Source: Marinilabilia rubra
GTDB lineage: Bacteria; Bacteroidota; Bacteroidia; Bacteroidales; Marinilabiliaceae
Direction: 5' to 3'
NCBI RefSeq assembly: GCF_003121985.1
Contig: NZ_QEWP01000004.1
Coordinates: 248,001-312,000 of the forward strand
DNA length: 64,000 bases
The notes under the pieces were generated by a model. It ran no database searches. It had not been told where the DNA came from and saw only the letters and a list, made by a program, of their open reading frames with translations. A program made the position numbers and the translations under genes. Positions within the stretch are counted from its first letter, which is position 1; each line of letters starts with the position of its first letter. This document shows positions 54,886 through 64,000 of the stretch, in pieces.

Positions 54886-57800
54886 TTAATCAATATTGCG
54901 CCTTTTCGAAACATTTACCGTTTCTACTTCTTCCCTGGATGGGCGCTTTCCGGTCCACAGCCATCTCAGCAATACCCTGGCATCGTTAAGAGCCAATATA
55001 ATAACCGGGAAGAATATCAGAATAAAGGCTGTTCCGAATAATATACCATAAGCCAATGCCATGGCCATGGGAATCAGGAATTGCGCCTGCATACTCTTTT
55101 CCAGAATGATGGGATACAGCCCGAGAGTGGTGGTCAATGTGGTGAGCACAATAGGCCGGAATCTGGCTAAACCGGACTGGAAGGCGGCCTCTTTTACTGT
55201 ATACCCCTCCTTTATAAAGGAATTGTATTTTTGCAGGAAGACCACAGCATCATTGACAATAACCCCAGATAAGGCGACCATTCCCCACAGACTAAGAATA
55301 GACAAGGGAATATTGTGTATTCCATGTCCCCATGCGGAGCCAATCCATCCCAGAGGAATCATCATCAAAATAATGGCGCCCTGTCCGAATGACCGAAAGT
55401 GCAGCATGATTAAAACAATGATCAGTCCGAATGCCGGAATAAAATATTTTGAGATTTCATTCTGAGACTCTGAGGCAAATTTCTGCTGCCCCTGGTAAAC
55501 ATAACTAACGCCCGGATATTTGGCCTGTATCTGAGGCATAATGTCGTTGCTGATTTCCTCCAAAATAGGCGGTACAGGTTCGTACGGATCTACCAAATCG
55601 GCATCGATGCGCATCTCGCGTTTTCCATTGTAACGCTGAATGGCCACCGGTCCGCGCTCCAGGTGATAATCGGCCAGTTCTTCCAGAGGATATTCCCCCT
55701 GAGGTGTTTTGATCTTCATTTTTTCCAGTTGCCCAATTTGCTCACGATCTCCCGGCGGGTAGCGTACCCAAACCCGGATCTCGTCTTTACCCTGTTGCAG
55801 GCGCTGCGCCTGGGCACCGAAAAAGGCATTACGTACCTGGTTCATAATGGTGAACATGTCCAACCCAAGATAATAAGCTTTGGGTTTCAGCTTTAAACGC
55901 ACTTCCTGAGCACCGGGAGCTTCATTGTCAACAACATCAGTCAACTCAGGTATATTCTCAAGCTCTTCCAACAAAAATTCACGGGCATGTTTTAGTTCTT
56001 CAAGGTGTTCGCCCATCAAACTGATAGAAACGGGCTGTCCCCAACGGTTCCTTCCGGCTACCGAAAATTTATCAGCTGCAGGTACCTCTCCTATCTTTTG
56101 GCGCACCCGGTTGGCAATCTGAAATGAAGATATCTCACTGCCTTCAAGGTTTCTTAAGTTAACGGCAATATGTCCGGCATGCGAACCATTTTCATCACCG
56201 TCAAAGGAACTGCCCATCACAAGGTAAGTGTAATTCACATAATTAGCGGTATCATTATACTCCTCCACTATCTCATCATTGACTTCCCATACAGCTTTTT
56301 CAAACTCCTGAAGAAATTCACGTGTCTGCTTTTCACCTTCTCCCGGAGTAAAGGCAACATTTACATTGAAACTATCGGGTGGAATGTTGGGAAAGAAAGT
56401 GGTGGAGATAAAACCACCCCCCATAAGCCCGGCGGTAATAAGTATTAAAGCCAGAGGTACCGACAAAGCTACTATTCTGTGACGAAGTACAAATCTGAGA
56501 AAACGGCCATATATCCGGTCTCGCATAAAAGAGATAAAATTCTCCAGCTTATCGCGAAAACGGTTTCCGAAATTCACAGCTTCGGAGCGTCGTTGCAGTA
56601 TATGAGGTGACCCTACGTGAGCCGGCAAGACCAGTGCTGCTTCTATCAGCGAAAATGCCAGACTGAATACTACCACAAAGGCCATTTCGCCCATCATCTC
56701 CATATTCCCTTGTATCAACATCAGCGGAACAAAAGCAATGATAGTAGTAGTAACCGAAGTCATTACCGCCGGCAAAACTTCAAGCGTTCCGTCGATGGCC
56801 GCCCGACGCGGGGATTTCCCCTTCTCAAAGTGAGAAAAGATATTCTCGGCTACCACAATACCGTCGTCAACGAGTATTCCAATCACCAGTATCATTCCAA
56901 ATAAGGAAATCATATTGATGGTGACCCCGTAAAGACTGGCAAGTACAAACATCCCCAAAAATGAAGAAGGGATACCCCAGGCCACCCAGAGTGAGAGCCG
57001 GAAACTTAAAAAGAAAGCAAGTATAATAATTACCAAAGCCAGGCCAAGCCCCCCGTTTTTATAAAGAAGATGAAGTCTGGAATTCAAAAGATCCAGAAAA
57101 TCAAAGGTGACGGTCATCTGGGCATCCGTATGCTTACTGTTAAATTCATCTACATAATCATTTACATAGTCCGATATGGCCTCCAGGTCTTCTGTTATCA
57201 GTTTGTTGACAGAGATAAACAACGAGCGCTCACCATTAAGCCAGGCACCGCTGGGGGTTTCGGAGAATTGCAAAAACACACGCCCCAAATCACTAATGCG
57301 TATTAGTTTACCATTAGGATCAGCAGTCACCACATAATTGGCTATTTCATCAGGATCCACAGTTCGTGACCGGGCCCTGATAATCAGGTATTGTTCTTCA
57401 CTTCGCAATTGTCCGCCTGATACATCACGGTTATTGCGAGAGATTGCATTACTGATATCCGAGTGTGTCAACCCGTAACGCAAAAGCATTTCTTCCTGAA
57501 TTTCAACTGCAATTTCTAACGCCGGATATCCACCTATATTGATCTGACTCATCAGGCCGCTTTGCAAAAAGTCATCTTCCACTCTCTGCGCCAGCGTTTT
57601 CAGCCTGACAAGATCGGCAGATCCGGCCAGGCCCAACCTTATAGCCGGCGTAGTAGAGCGTTGTTTAAAAACAATGGGGCGCTCGGCATCTACCGGCATA
57701 CTCGAAATACCATCCACGGCATTCTTCACCTCCTGGAGAACTTCATCAATGTCGTATTCTCCGGTAGTTTCAATACTTACACGGGCAAAATTTTCCCTGG

Positions 57801-58053
57801 AAGTGGAATTAATCTCCTTTATCCCGACCAGTCCGCGAATGGCCTGTTCTATGCGGACGGTGATTCCCTCTTCCATCTCCTTGGGGCTGGCACCGGGATA
57901 AGTAACCGTTACATAAATATTGCGGGTTTCCCTTTCCGGGAAAAACGATTTTTTCAGTTCAAGAAACCCATATAATCCTGATATGACAATCACAACGATA
58001 AAGAGATTGGCATAAAATGGATAATGGACAAATTTTTCAACTAGTCTACGCAT
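54886..58053 (-). CDS. RND efflux pump inner-membrane permease (AcrB/HAE1-like)
   Basis: A 1055-residue protein with twelve membrane helices and two large periplasmic loops. TM4 carries the proton-relay pair in GILVDDGIVVAENIF (two Asp). Other RND marks are the N-terminal FHYPFYANL-type TM1 region, PRRAAIDGTLEVLPAVMTSV, and in the second half GVIVNDAVVFLQKYN and ALARF-type RFRPIVLTTLTTTLGLYP. It exports small molecules using proton-motive force. Heavy-metal signatures are not apparent, so a hydrophobe/drug-type substrate is more likely. It starts 6 bp after the adaptor stop. Confidence 0.93.
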   Translation of the reverse strand: MRRLVEKFVHYPFYANLFIVVIVISGLYGFLELKKSFFPERETRNIYVTVTYPGASPKEMEEGITVRIEQAIRGLVGIKEINSTSRENFARVSIETTGEYDIDEVLQEVKNAVDGISSMPVDAERPIVFKQRSTTPAIRLGLAGSADLVRLKTLAQRVEDDFLQSGLMSQINIGGYPALEIAVEIQEEMLLRYGLTHSDISNAISRNNRDVSGGQLRSEEQYLIIRARSRTVDPDEIANYVVTADPNGKLIRISDLGRVFLQFSETPSGAWLNGERSLFISVNKLITEDLEAISDYVNDYVDEFNSKHTDAQMTVTFDFLDLLNSRLHLLYKNGGLGLALVIIILAFFLSFRLSLWVAWGIPSSFLGMFVLASLYGVTINMISLFGMILVIGILVDDGIVVAENIFSHFEKGKSPRRAAIDGTLEVLPAVMTSVTTTIIAFVPLMLIQGNMEMMGEMAFVVVFSLAFSLIEAALVLPAHVGSPHILQRRSEAVNFGNRFRDKLENFISFMRDRIYGRFLRFVLRHRIVALSVPLALILITAGLMGGGFISTTFFPNIPPDSFNVNVAFTPGEGEKQTREFLQEFEKAVWEVNDEIVEEYNDTANYVNYTYLVMGSSFDGDENGSHAGHIAVNLRNLEGSEISSFQIANRVRQKIGEVPAADKFSVAGRNRWGQPVSISLMGEHLEELKHAREFLLEELENIPELTDVVDNEAPGAQEVRLKLKPKAYYLGLDMFTIMNQVRNAFFGAQAQRLQQGKDEIRVWVRYPPGDREQIGQLEKMKIKTPQGEYPLEELADYHLERGPVAIQRYNGKREMRIDADLVDPYEPVPPILEEISNDIMPQIQAKYPGVSYVYQGQQKFASESQNEISKYFIPAFGLIIVLIMLHFRSFGQGAIILMMIPLGWIGSAWGHGIHNIPLSILSLWGMVALSGVIVNDAVVFLQKYNSFIKEGYTVKEAAFQSGLARFRPIVLTTLTTTLGLYPIILEKSMQAQFLIPMAMALAYGILFGTAFILIFFPVIILALNDARVLLRWLWTGKRPSREEVETVNVSKRRNID

Positions 58054-58059
58054 AACTCT

Positions 58060-59175
58060 TTATCGCAATTTTTTATAATTGGGGTTTCCGGTAACATTCA
58101 GCAAAGGTTCAACAACCAGTTCGTCACCGGTATCAAGTCCTCTGAAATAAACGGTTTCCGGATTTCTCTTGACAATATTTATGGTTTTATCAACCAGTCT
58201 CTTCTCTTCAAGAGTGTAAACATGATTCCGGGTGAAAACGGCATTTCGGGGCATCTCCATCACACCTTCCAGAACATCTCCGTACAAACGGGCGGTCAGG
58301 TACATTCCATCATAAAGACCTTTAACTCCCGGAACAGAAATAAACACACTTACTGCCTGAGAGGATGGATTTACAACCGAACCGATCCGGCTGATTTTGC
58401 CCTTCCAGGTTTGATCAATGTTTTCTGCAGAAACCGAAACAGAATCTCCAACCTCGAGCATTTTCACTTCTTCCATAACAACCGGCACCTCCAGTTCGTA
58501 TAGATCGGTGCGCACAATAGTCGCTAGTTGGGTTCCCATATTCACAACCACTCCGGGGTCTCTGGCAACAGAATTAAATGCCCCCGGGAATGGCGCCCTG
58601 ATTTGGTATTTTTCCAAACGGGCTTCATCTCCAAGGATGGTATAATAACTACTCAGGATATTCCGGGAAGCCAGAAATATCCTTTCTTTGGAAGAAGCAG
58701 GTTCCGGCAATTCAGGCATCGGTTCATTGATATTTATTTTATCAAAGAAAGTTTGCCAACTCTCAAAAGAATCGGGATAGTCCATTTTTATATCCGGAAG
58801 AATGGCAGCGAGTGTTTGCAGAAAACTACTTTTTCGTGCTTTAACACTTAAAGGAAATTCGGGATTGTCAACTTTGGCAATAACTTGCCCTCTGCTAAAA
58901 GTTTGCCCGTTGCGAAAGGGAACTGCTCCTTCTTTAAGCCTGCCCGATACTTCAGCACTCACTACCACTTCGTTAAAAGCATGCAAACGCCCGGACGAAG
59001 TAATGACAGCCTGAAGGTCTTTATAAGCCACGGTTTCGGCCTTCACATAAATATCAGGCTGTGGTTTGACGTTCTTTTGGGGTTCTTCTTTAAGGGAGAA
59101 CAAAAAAAACATAATTGCTGCTCCAAGAACCAATATCCCAACGGCAGCAAGCACGATCAATAGTTTTCTATTCAT
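58060..59175 (-). CDS. RND efflux periplasmic adaptor (MFP/HlyD-like)
   Basis: A 371-residue protein with an N-terminal membrane anchor (~5-27). A lipoyl/barrel-sandwich half follows (VVSAEVSGRLKEGAVPFRNG, QTFSRGQVIAKVDNPEF), then a helical hairpin, the second lipoyl half (YQIRAPFPGAFNSVARDPG) and beta-barrel segments ending in VEPLLNVTGNPNYKKLR. It links the inner-membrane pump with TolC and is first in the adaptor-pump-TolC operon. No regulator gene is adjacent; the upstream 684 bp is noncoding. Confidence 0.9.
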   Translation of the reverse strand: MNRKLLIVLAAVGILVLGAAIMFFLFSLKEEPQKNVKPQPDIYVKAETVAYKDLQAVITSSGRLHAFNEVVVSAEVSGRLKEGAVPFRNGQTFSRGQVIAKVDNPEFPLSVKARKSSFLQTLAAILPDIKMDYPDSFESWQTFFDKININEPMPELPEPASSKERIFLASRNILSSYYTILGDEARLEKYQIRAPFPGAFNSVARDPGVVVNMGTQLATIVRTDLYELEVPVVMEEVKMLEVGDSVSVSAENIDQTWKGKISRIGSVVNPSSQAVSVFISVPGVKGLYDGMYLTARLYGDVLEGVMEMPRNAVFTRNHVYTLEEKRLVDKTINIVKRNPETVYFRGLDTGDELVVEPLLNVTGNPNYKKLR

Positions 59176-59578
59176 TCTGATAAAATTTTCTTATTAAAGC
59201 TCCCAAAAATATTGGAAGTAATGAGGATTCTGAAATATATTTTTTTGAACAACAATTAAAATGCTATAAGAAAGCTGCATACGTTAGAAAATGAAGGAAA
59301 GGAAGAAAGTCATTGTCTAACCATACGGTTTTCATTGACCATTCAGTTAAAAAATGGTTTAATCACTTCTGATCATGAAATTTCAACCGGCAATCTATTC
59401 AAGTTGATTATTTCATAAATAACCACCTCACTTCCAATTAACAACATTAAAGCAAACATGTGTAAAAGCGAAAATCATTATTTGTTAGTCTTAAAATTAC
59501 TTTCTTTAACCCCGAAAATATGGACATTGTTCAGTTGTAAAAGTAGTGGTTTAGTTTTTAGTGAAAGTCATTAGTTCA

Positions 59579-59655
59579 ATAGATCGTTAGACTTTTACAT
59601 ACCTGCCTGACGGCAGTCAGGTAAGATTTAAGATAGATCATATAACACTGATAAT
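59579..59655 (+). repeat. Dispersed hairpin repeat, copy 3
   Basis: This third copy has the same 20-bp core CCTGCCTGACGGCAGTCAGG and the flanks TAGATCGTTAGA and AAGATTTAAGAT. The word TTTAACGGAGTATTG follows at 59718-59732, as after copy 2. The rest of the 59176-59859 gap has no recognisable feature. Confidence 0.85.
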
Positions 59656-59859
59656 CCGGGCTTTAAGATGAAAAATTATCCATCCACAAGAGTTTGAATT
59701 TCAGACTTTTATAAAAGTTTAACGGAGTATTGTAGTTGTTAGTTGTGGAACATAAGACAGAAAAAACAATCGACTGCCAAGGTTATCTTCCAATATTTTG
59801 AGGAAGAACTACCAAACAAATAAGAATATGGATTATACGACAATAAATACTTCAAACAC

Positions 59860-60765
59860 ATGGATTATATAACATCTCACCTCGGCGAACTGGCAGGAGT
59901 AGTAACTGCAATTTGCTGGACAGCCACCAGTATGGCTTTTGAATCGGCCGGCAAAAAAGTTGGATCGCTTTCTGTCAATCTCATTCGCCTGGTGATGGCT
60001 TTAGTATTGCTTGGTTTGTTTACCACTATTACCCGTGGTCATTTTCTGCCAACAGGGGCGAGCACCCATGCCTGGTTTTGGCTGAGCCTGTCCGGATTGG
60101 TGGGATTTGTTATTGGAGACCTGCTTTTATTTCAGGCTTTTGTTGTAATAGGTGCCAGAGTTTCCATGCTAATTATGTCGCTGACCCCTCCTCTCACTGC
60201 TCTTTTCGGACTAATGATTCTGGGAGAAACCATGTCGCTCATTAACATATTCGGGATGCTTTTAACCATTGTGGGTATTGCACTGGTAATTTTAGGCAGA
60301 CCGGTTAAAGGAAAAAAATTCTCGTTCAATTTTCCTCTTTCCGGACTTCTTCTGGCTTTTGGAGGAGCAGCCGGTCAGGCACTCGGACTGGTTTTAAGCA
60401 AACTGGGAATGGGTGACCTGGATGCCTTTATGTCTACTCAAATTCGCGTCATTGCAGGTATTGTGGGCTTTTCACTGGTGTTTTTTGCAATGCGTCGCTG
60501 GGGAAATATTTGGAAAGCTCTAAAAAACGGATCTGCCATGGGACGAATCTCCATTGGTGCCTTTTTTGGTCCGTTTCTCGGTGTTTCTTTCAGCCTACTG
60601 GCAGTTAAGTATACAACCACAGGAATTGCCTCCACCTTGATGGCGTTGACCCCGGTAATGATTATTGCGCCAGCCCACTTCATTTTTAAGGAAAAGATTA
60701 CCACCAAAGAAATTATTGGAGCATTTATAGCTGTAATGGGTGTTGTGGTGTTTTTTGTGTTTTAA
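59860..60765 (+). CDS. EamA/DMT-family transporter
   Basis: A 301-residue protein with ten membrane helices in two EamA repeats: the first contains GLVGFVIGDLLLFQAFVVIG and the second LLLAFGGAAGQALGLVLSKL, with ISIGAFFGPFLGVSFSLLAV near the end. Substrates in this superfamily are amino acids, nucleotide sugars or other metabolites and cannot be named here. The stop codon overlaps that of the convergent EamA gene on the other strand by 4 bp between gene ends. Confidence 0.88.
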   Translation: MDYITSHLGELAGVVTAICWTATSMAFESAGKKVGSLSVNLIRLVMALVLLGLFTTITRGHFLPTGASTHAWFWLSLSGLVGFVIGDLLLFQAFVVIGARVSMLIMSLTPPLTALFGLMILGETMSLINIFGMLLTIVGIALVILGRPVKGKKFSFNFPLSGLLLAFGGAAGQALGLVLSKLGMGDLDAFMSTQIRVIAGIVGFSLVFFAMRRWGNIWKALKNGSAMGRISIGAFFGPFLGVSFSLLAVKYTTTGIASTLMALTPVMIIAPAHFIFKEKITTKEIIGAFIAVMGVVVFFVF

Positions 60766-61649
60766 CCCAGCAACAACAAAACAATCCCCACCATAATTCC
60801 GGCCAGATAAATGGCTTTTCGCTTAACATTTTGTTCGCCAAACATTAGTGCCCCAAACACAAAAGGAACAATGACACTTGCGCGTCGCAGAGCAGATACC
60901 ACTGAAATTAGAGATTCAGGCTCGCTGAGAGCATAGAAATAGAGAAAATCGGCAACCACTAAAAACAAACCAATCAGCGGAATACTCCAGCGCCAGTAAA
61001 ACCTGTCACGGGCTGCGCGTTTTCGTCTCACAAACCATAAAATGGGCAAAAGCAATATTACCTGGTAAAATGAAAACCAAGCCTGAACAGCTACTCTGTC
61101 AATCTGCCTTAGTATGTGTTTATCGTAGAGTCCGCTCACCGCTCCGGCCAGAGTGCCGATAATGACAAACCACATCCATTTGTTGTTGCGAAATGAGAGT
61201 CCTTCAAGCTTTCCTACCGTTGAAAAGCGGAAAAAGAAGAACAAAGTTAGTAGCAGCCCCAGCCATCGCAGACCGCTCAATTGCTCACCAAAAATAATGA
61301 TGGCCCCTATTAAAGTCCAGAGAGGACCTGTAGCACGTATGGGCGCTACAATAGTTAGCGGAAGATGCTTCAGTGCAAAATAATTAAAAACCCAGGAAGT
61401 CAAAACTATAGAGGTCTTCAAAAGAACCATCCAATGCTCCCGGGGGGTAAGACGCGGAACATATACCATGTCTCCTGCCTGAAGAACTCCCTGTTCAGAT
61501 AAAATCAAAAGGGGAATAAATATCAGCGTACTTGTAAGTGCCCCGAAAAAGAGCACGGGCCATACGGCGTTCTCTCGCAAGGAGACTTTTTTAAGAATGT
61601 CGTAAAATCCAAGAAAAAAAGCAGAGCCCAGTGTTAATATCAGCCACAT
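60762..61649 (-). CDS. Second EamA/DMT-family transporter, convergent
   Basis: A 295-residue protein with ten membrane helices. It starts LTLGSAFFLGFYDILKKVSL, and its repeat core has TVVAPIRATGPLWTLIGAII-like sequence (ATGPLWTLIGAIIIFGEQLS) and a C-terminal PESLISVVSALRRASVIVPF, a feature of one DMT subgroup. It is not closely similar to the gene it converges with, so tandem duplication is unlikely. The last codons of the two genes share a TTAA. Confidence 0.85.
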   Translation of the reverse strand: MWLILTLGSAFFLGFYDILKKVSLRENAVWPVLFFGALTSTLIFIPLLILSEQGVLQAGDMVYVPRLTPREHWMVLLKTSIVLTSWVFNYFALKHLPLTIVAPIRATGPLWTLIGAIIIFGEQLSGLRWLGLLLTLFFFFRFSTVGKLEGLSFRNNKWMWFVIIGTLAGAVSGLYDKHILRQIDRVAVQAWFSFYQVILLLPILWFVRRKRAARDRFYWRWSIPLIGLFLVVADFLYFYALSEPESLISVVSALRRASVIVPFVFGALMFGEQNVKRKAIYLAGIMVGIVLLLLG

Positions 61650-61906
61650 AGTTTAGTCTTCAGTATTTAATGATCAGTGGTCAGTGGTAAATTCCATAAT
61701 GCCTTCGCATGCTTTCATTCAGTCATTCTCTCATTCAATCATTCTCTCATTATTTTCTGCCTGCAAAGGTAAAAAATATCTCTATCCTCTGATTTTCGTT
61801 ATTGGTCGGAGATATTCCGCCACTCGTCATGATTAACTTTGGGAATAAAAAAAGGAGTCGTTATTTTGCAGACCTGTTTAACAAAAATCATTTTCGCTCC
61901 CGGCTT

Positions 61907-64000
61907 ATGAGGACAAGGATTATTTTATTTTTTTTAGTTGGTCTGCTATTTACAGCCCACTCTCAAAACGATGTAACCATCAGTGGTTATGTAAAAGACA
62001 AGGATACCGGTGAAACACTCATTGGCGCAACACTTTATATACAAGAGTTGCAAGCCGGTAGCGTTACCAATGCTTACGGTTTTTATTCCATGACCGTCCC
62101 CGAAGGAAAATACACCATTCAATATTCCTACATCGGGTATCAGAATCAGGTAATTGAAGTAGATCTGACCGGAAAACAAACCATAAACATAGACTTAGCT
62201 CCCAAAAGCATTGAACTGAACGCTGTGGAAATAAAAGGCCGGGCCCGTGATCATAATATAAAAAGCACGCAAATGGGCATGGTTCAGATGGATTCTAAAA
62301 CCCTCAAAAATCTGCCTGTTCTCTTTGGTGAATCAGACCTTATGAAATCCATACAGATGATGCCCGGAGTTCAAAGTCCGGTGGAAGGCAGCAGCGGATT
62401 CAGCGTACGTGGAGGTGCCATGGACCAGAATCTTATATTGCTGGATGAAGCTACCGTTTACAACCCCAGTCACCTGATGGGCTTTTTCTCGGTTTTTAAC
62501 GCTGATGCCATTAAAGATGTCACTCTTTACAAAGGCGATATTCCGGCCTCAGCAGGTGGGCGACTGAGCTCCCTTTTGGATGTAAGAATGAGGGACGGCA
62601 ACAAAAAGGAATTTCAGGCAGAAGGGGGACTGGGGTTAATTTCCAGTCGGCTGACACTTGAGGCGCCTATCAAAAAAGACAAAGGGTCGTTTATTATTTC
62701 AGGAAGAAGAACCTATGCCGATATGTTTCTGAGGCTCTCCTCCGACTCTTCAATCAATCAGAACAAACTCTATTTTTATGATCTGAACGCTAAAGCCAAT
62801 TATGAAATCAACAGCAATAACCGCGTGTTTCTTTCGGGATATTTTGGCAAAGATGCCTACGGGTATGCAGATGATTTTGGCATGAACTGGGGAAATGCAA
62901 CACTCACCGCCCGGTGGAATCACTTGTTTAGCGAGAAACTTTTCTCAAACCTCACCTTGCTGTATTCCAAATACAATTATCAGGTAGAAATCAATCAGGG
63001 CACCCCGGATTATGACTGGACCTCGTATCTTGAAAACCTGAGTGCCAAATATGACTTTACATGGTACTTTTCGCCTTCTACAACAATTCGATTTGGGGGG
63101 CAGGCTATAAGGCACTTTATTCAGCCGGGTCGATTTGAAGTCTCCAATCAGGCAAGCGATTACAAAGTATCTGATAACAAGGCCATGGAGTATGCGACCT
63201 ATGTGCTTGCCGAGCGAAAAATCGGAGACAAATTAAAAATTGATGCAGGATTGCGATTCTCTGCGTTCCAAAACATTGGAAAAGCGACTGTTTACAGGAT
63301 TGATGACAACTTTGAGGTGACCGATACCGTAAATTACGGGAAAAATAATATTTACAACACCCATACCGGGCTTGAGCCAAGATTAAGCGCAAGATATCTG
63401 GTTGACGAAAAAAATTCATTAAAAGCATCTTACAGCCACACATACCAATATATCCAACTGGCTTCGAATTCTACAAGCGGAACCCCCCTGGATGTCTGGT
63501 TTCCGGCTTCAGAGTATATTCAGCCGCAGGTTTGCGACCAGCTTTCCGTTGGATGGTTCCGAAATTTTGACAACAATAGTTATGAAGCCTCAGTTGAGAC
63601 CTTTTACAAATGGATGGACCACCAAATTGATTTTGAGGCCAATTCTAATTTAATGCTCAATGACCAGCTCGAAAAAGAGGTAAGGTTTGGTAAAGCTCAT
63701 TCTTATGGATTGGAATTTCTTCTTAGAAAAAATGAAGGCAAACTCAATGGATGGATTGGTTATACCTGGTCACGTGCCTGGCGTAACTTTCCGGATATCA
63801 ACAACGGAAAAGAATACAGAGCCAATTATGACATCCCTCACAACCTGAATATCGTTCTGAATTATCAGCTGTCGAAAAGAGTTGGGATCTCATCTGCCTG
63901 GGTGTATAAAACAGGAGCTCCTATCACCTACCCCTCCATGCGGTTCAGGCACGGTGAAAGCAGTCTGCCAATTTATACCGATAAAAACAACGCCAGAATG
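61907..64000 (+). CDS. TonB-dependent receptor, 3' end outside the window
   Basis: At least 698 residues, open to the window end. It has a signal peptide (MRTRIILFFLVGLLFTAHS), then a carboxypeptidase-like regulatory domain (~20-105: ISGYVKDKDTGETLIGATLY, GFYSMTVPEGKYTIQYSYIG). The plug domain (~125-230) contains PVLFGESDLMKSIQMMPGV, GFSVRGGAMDQNLILLDEA and PASAGGRLSSLLDVRMRD, followed by the beta-barrel. It would import a large or scarce ligand using TonB energy. No SusD-like partner is upstream; whether one follows cannot be seen. Confidence 0.92.
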   Translation, partial: MRTRIILFFLVGLLFTAHSQNDVTISGYVKDKDTGETLIGATLYIQELQAGSVTNAYGFYSMTVPEGKYTIQYSYIGYQNQVIEVDLTGKQTINIDLAPKSIELNAVEIKGRARDHNIKSTQMGMVQMDSKTLKNLPVLFGESDLMKSIQMMPGVQSPVEGSSGFSVRGGAMDQNLILLDEATVYNPSHLMGFFSVFNADAIKDVTLYKGDIPASAGGRLSSLLDVRMRDGNKKEFQAEGGLGLISSRLTLEAPIKKDKGSFIISGRRTYADMFLRLSSDSSINQNKLYFYDLNAKANYEINSNNRVFLSGYFGKDAYGYADDFGMNWGNATLTARWNHLFSEKLFSNLTLLYSKYNYQVEINQGTPDYDWTSYLENLSAKYDFTWYFSPSTTIRFGGQAIRHFIQPGRFEVSNQASDYKVSDNKAMEYATYVLAERKIGDKLKIDAGLRFSAFQNIGKATVYRIDDNFEVTDTVNYGKNNIYNTHTGLEPRLSARYLVDEKNSLKASYSHTYQYIQLASNSTSGTPLDVWFPASEYIQPQVCDQLSVGWFRNFDNNSYEASVETFYKWMDHQIDFEANSNLMLNDQLEKEVRFGKAHSYGLEFLLRKNEGKLNGWIGYTWSRAWRNFPDINNGKEYRANYDIPHNLNIVLNYQLSKRVGISSAWVYKTGAPITYPSMRFRHGESSLPIYTDKNNARM

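Overview
The window looks like a chromosome segment of a Bacteroidota bacterium, most likely Bacteroidales/Marinilabiliales-like. The evidence is a TonB-dependent receptor with a carboxypeptidase-like N-domain, two proteins with two-component-regulator propellers plus Y_Y_Y domains, a PorE-like OmpA protein, Bacteroidota-type promoters (-7 box TAnnTTTG, -33 TTG/TTTG), lipoproteins with an S-C lipobox, and weak Shine-Dalgarno sites. No tRNA, rRNA or CRISPR array was recognised.

Left part (1-33.6 kb): mostly conserved housekeeping and core genes. They are sfsA, a YkgJ-type cysteine cluster protein, a membrane-bound propeller/LuxR regulator downstream of a PorE-like OmpA protein, a PlsC acyltransferase, rplS, an SMP-30 protein, an IMPACT/YigZ protein, a flavodoxin-fold oxidoreductase, a SNF2 helicase, a head-GIN protein, folD, ffh, a Gfo/Idh/MocA oxidoreductase, a metallophosphoesterase, topB, a SulP transporter, an ABC-F protein with a degenerate second ATPase half, an M3 peptidase lipoprotein, a formate/nitrite transporter, an ASCH/PUA-like protein and a hemolysin III protein. 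Intergenic spaces carry several dispersed repeat families.

Middle part (33.6-48.6 kb): accessory and more AT-rich. It holds a glycoside hydrolase pair (GH13 then GH127, both lipoproteins) with a divergent AraC regulator and face-to-face promoters. Next is a higBA toxin-antitoxin pair bounded by an attC-like imperfect palindrome, then a ten-unit 42-bp minisatellite. A KamA-type aminomutase follows, then a YoeB/Phd-type toxin-antitoxin pair bracketed by two ~200-bp direct repeats, a Tat-exported GH105/GH88 hydrolase, a 6-bladed propeller lipoprotein and an FAD oxidoreductase with a TTG start.

Right part (48.6-64 kb): a propeller sensor kinase without its own output domain, an unlabelled 48-residue metallothionein-like gene, a three-gene RND efflux operon (adaptor, pump, TolC), two convergent EamA transporters whose stop codons overlap, and a TonB-dependent receptor cut by the window end.

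The clearest new structure is a MITE family with two copies (20361-20484 and 52418-52603). They share 16-bp imperfect terminal inverted repeats and each has a perfect 6-bp AT-only target duplication. All family assignments rest on reading motifs by eye; no database search was run.
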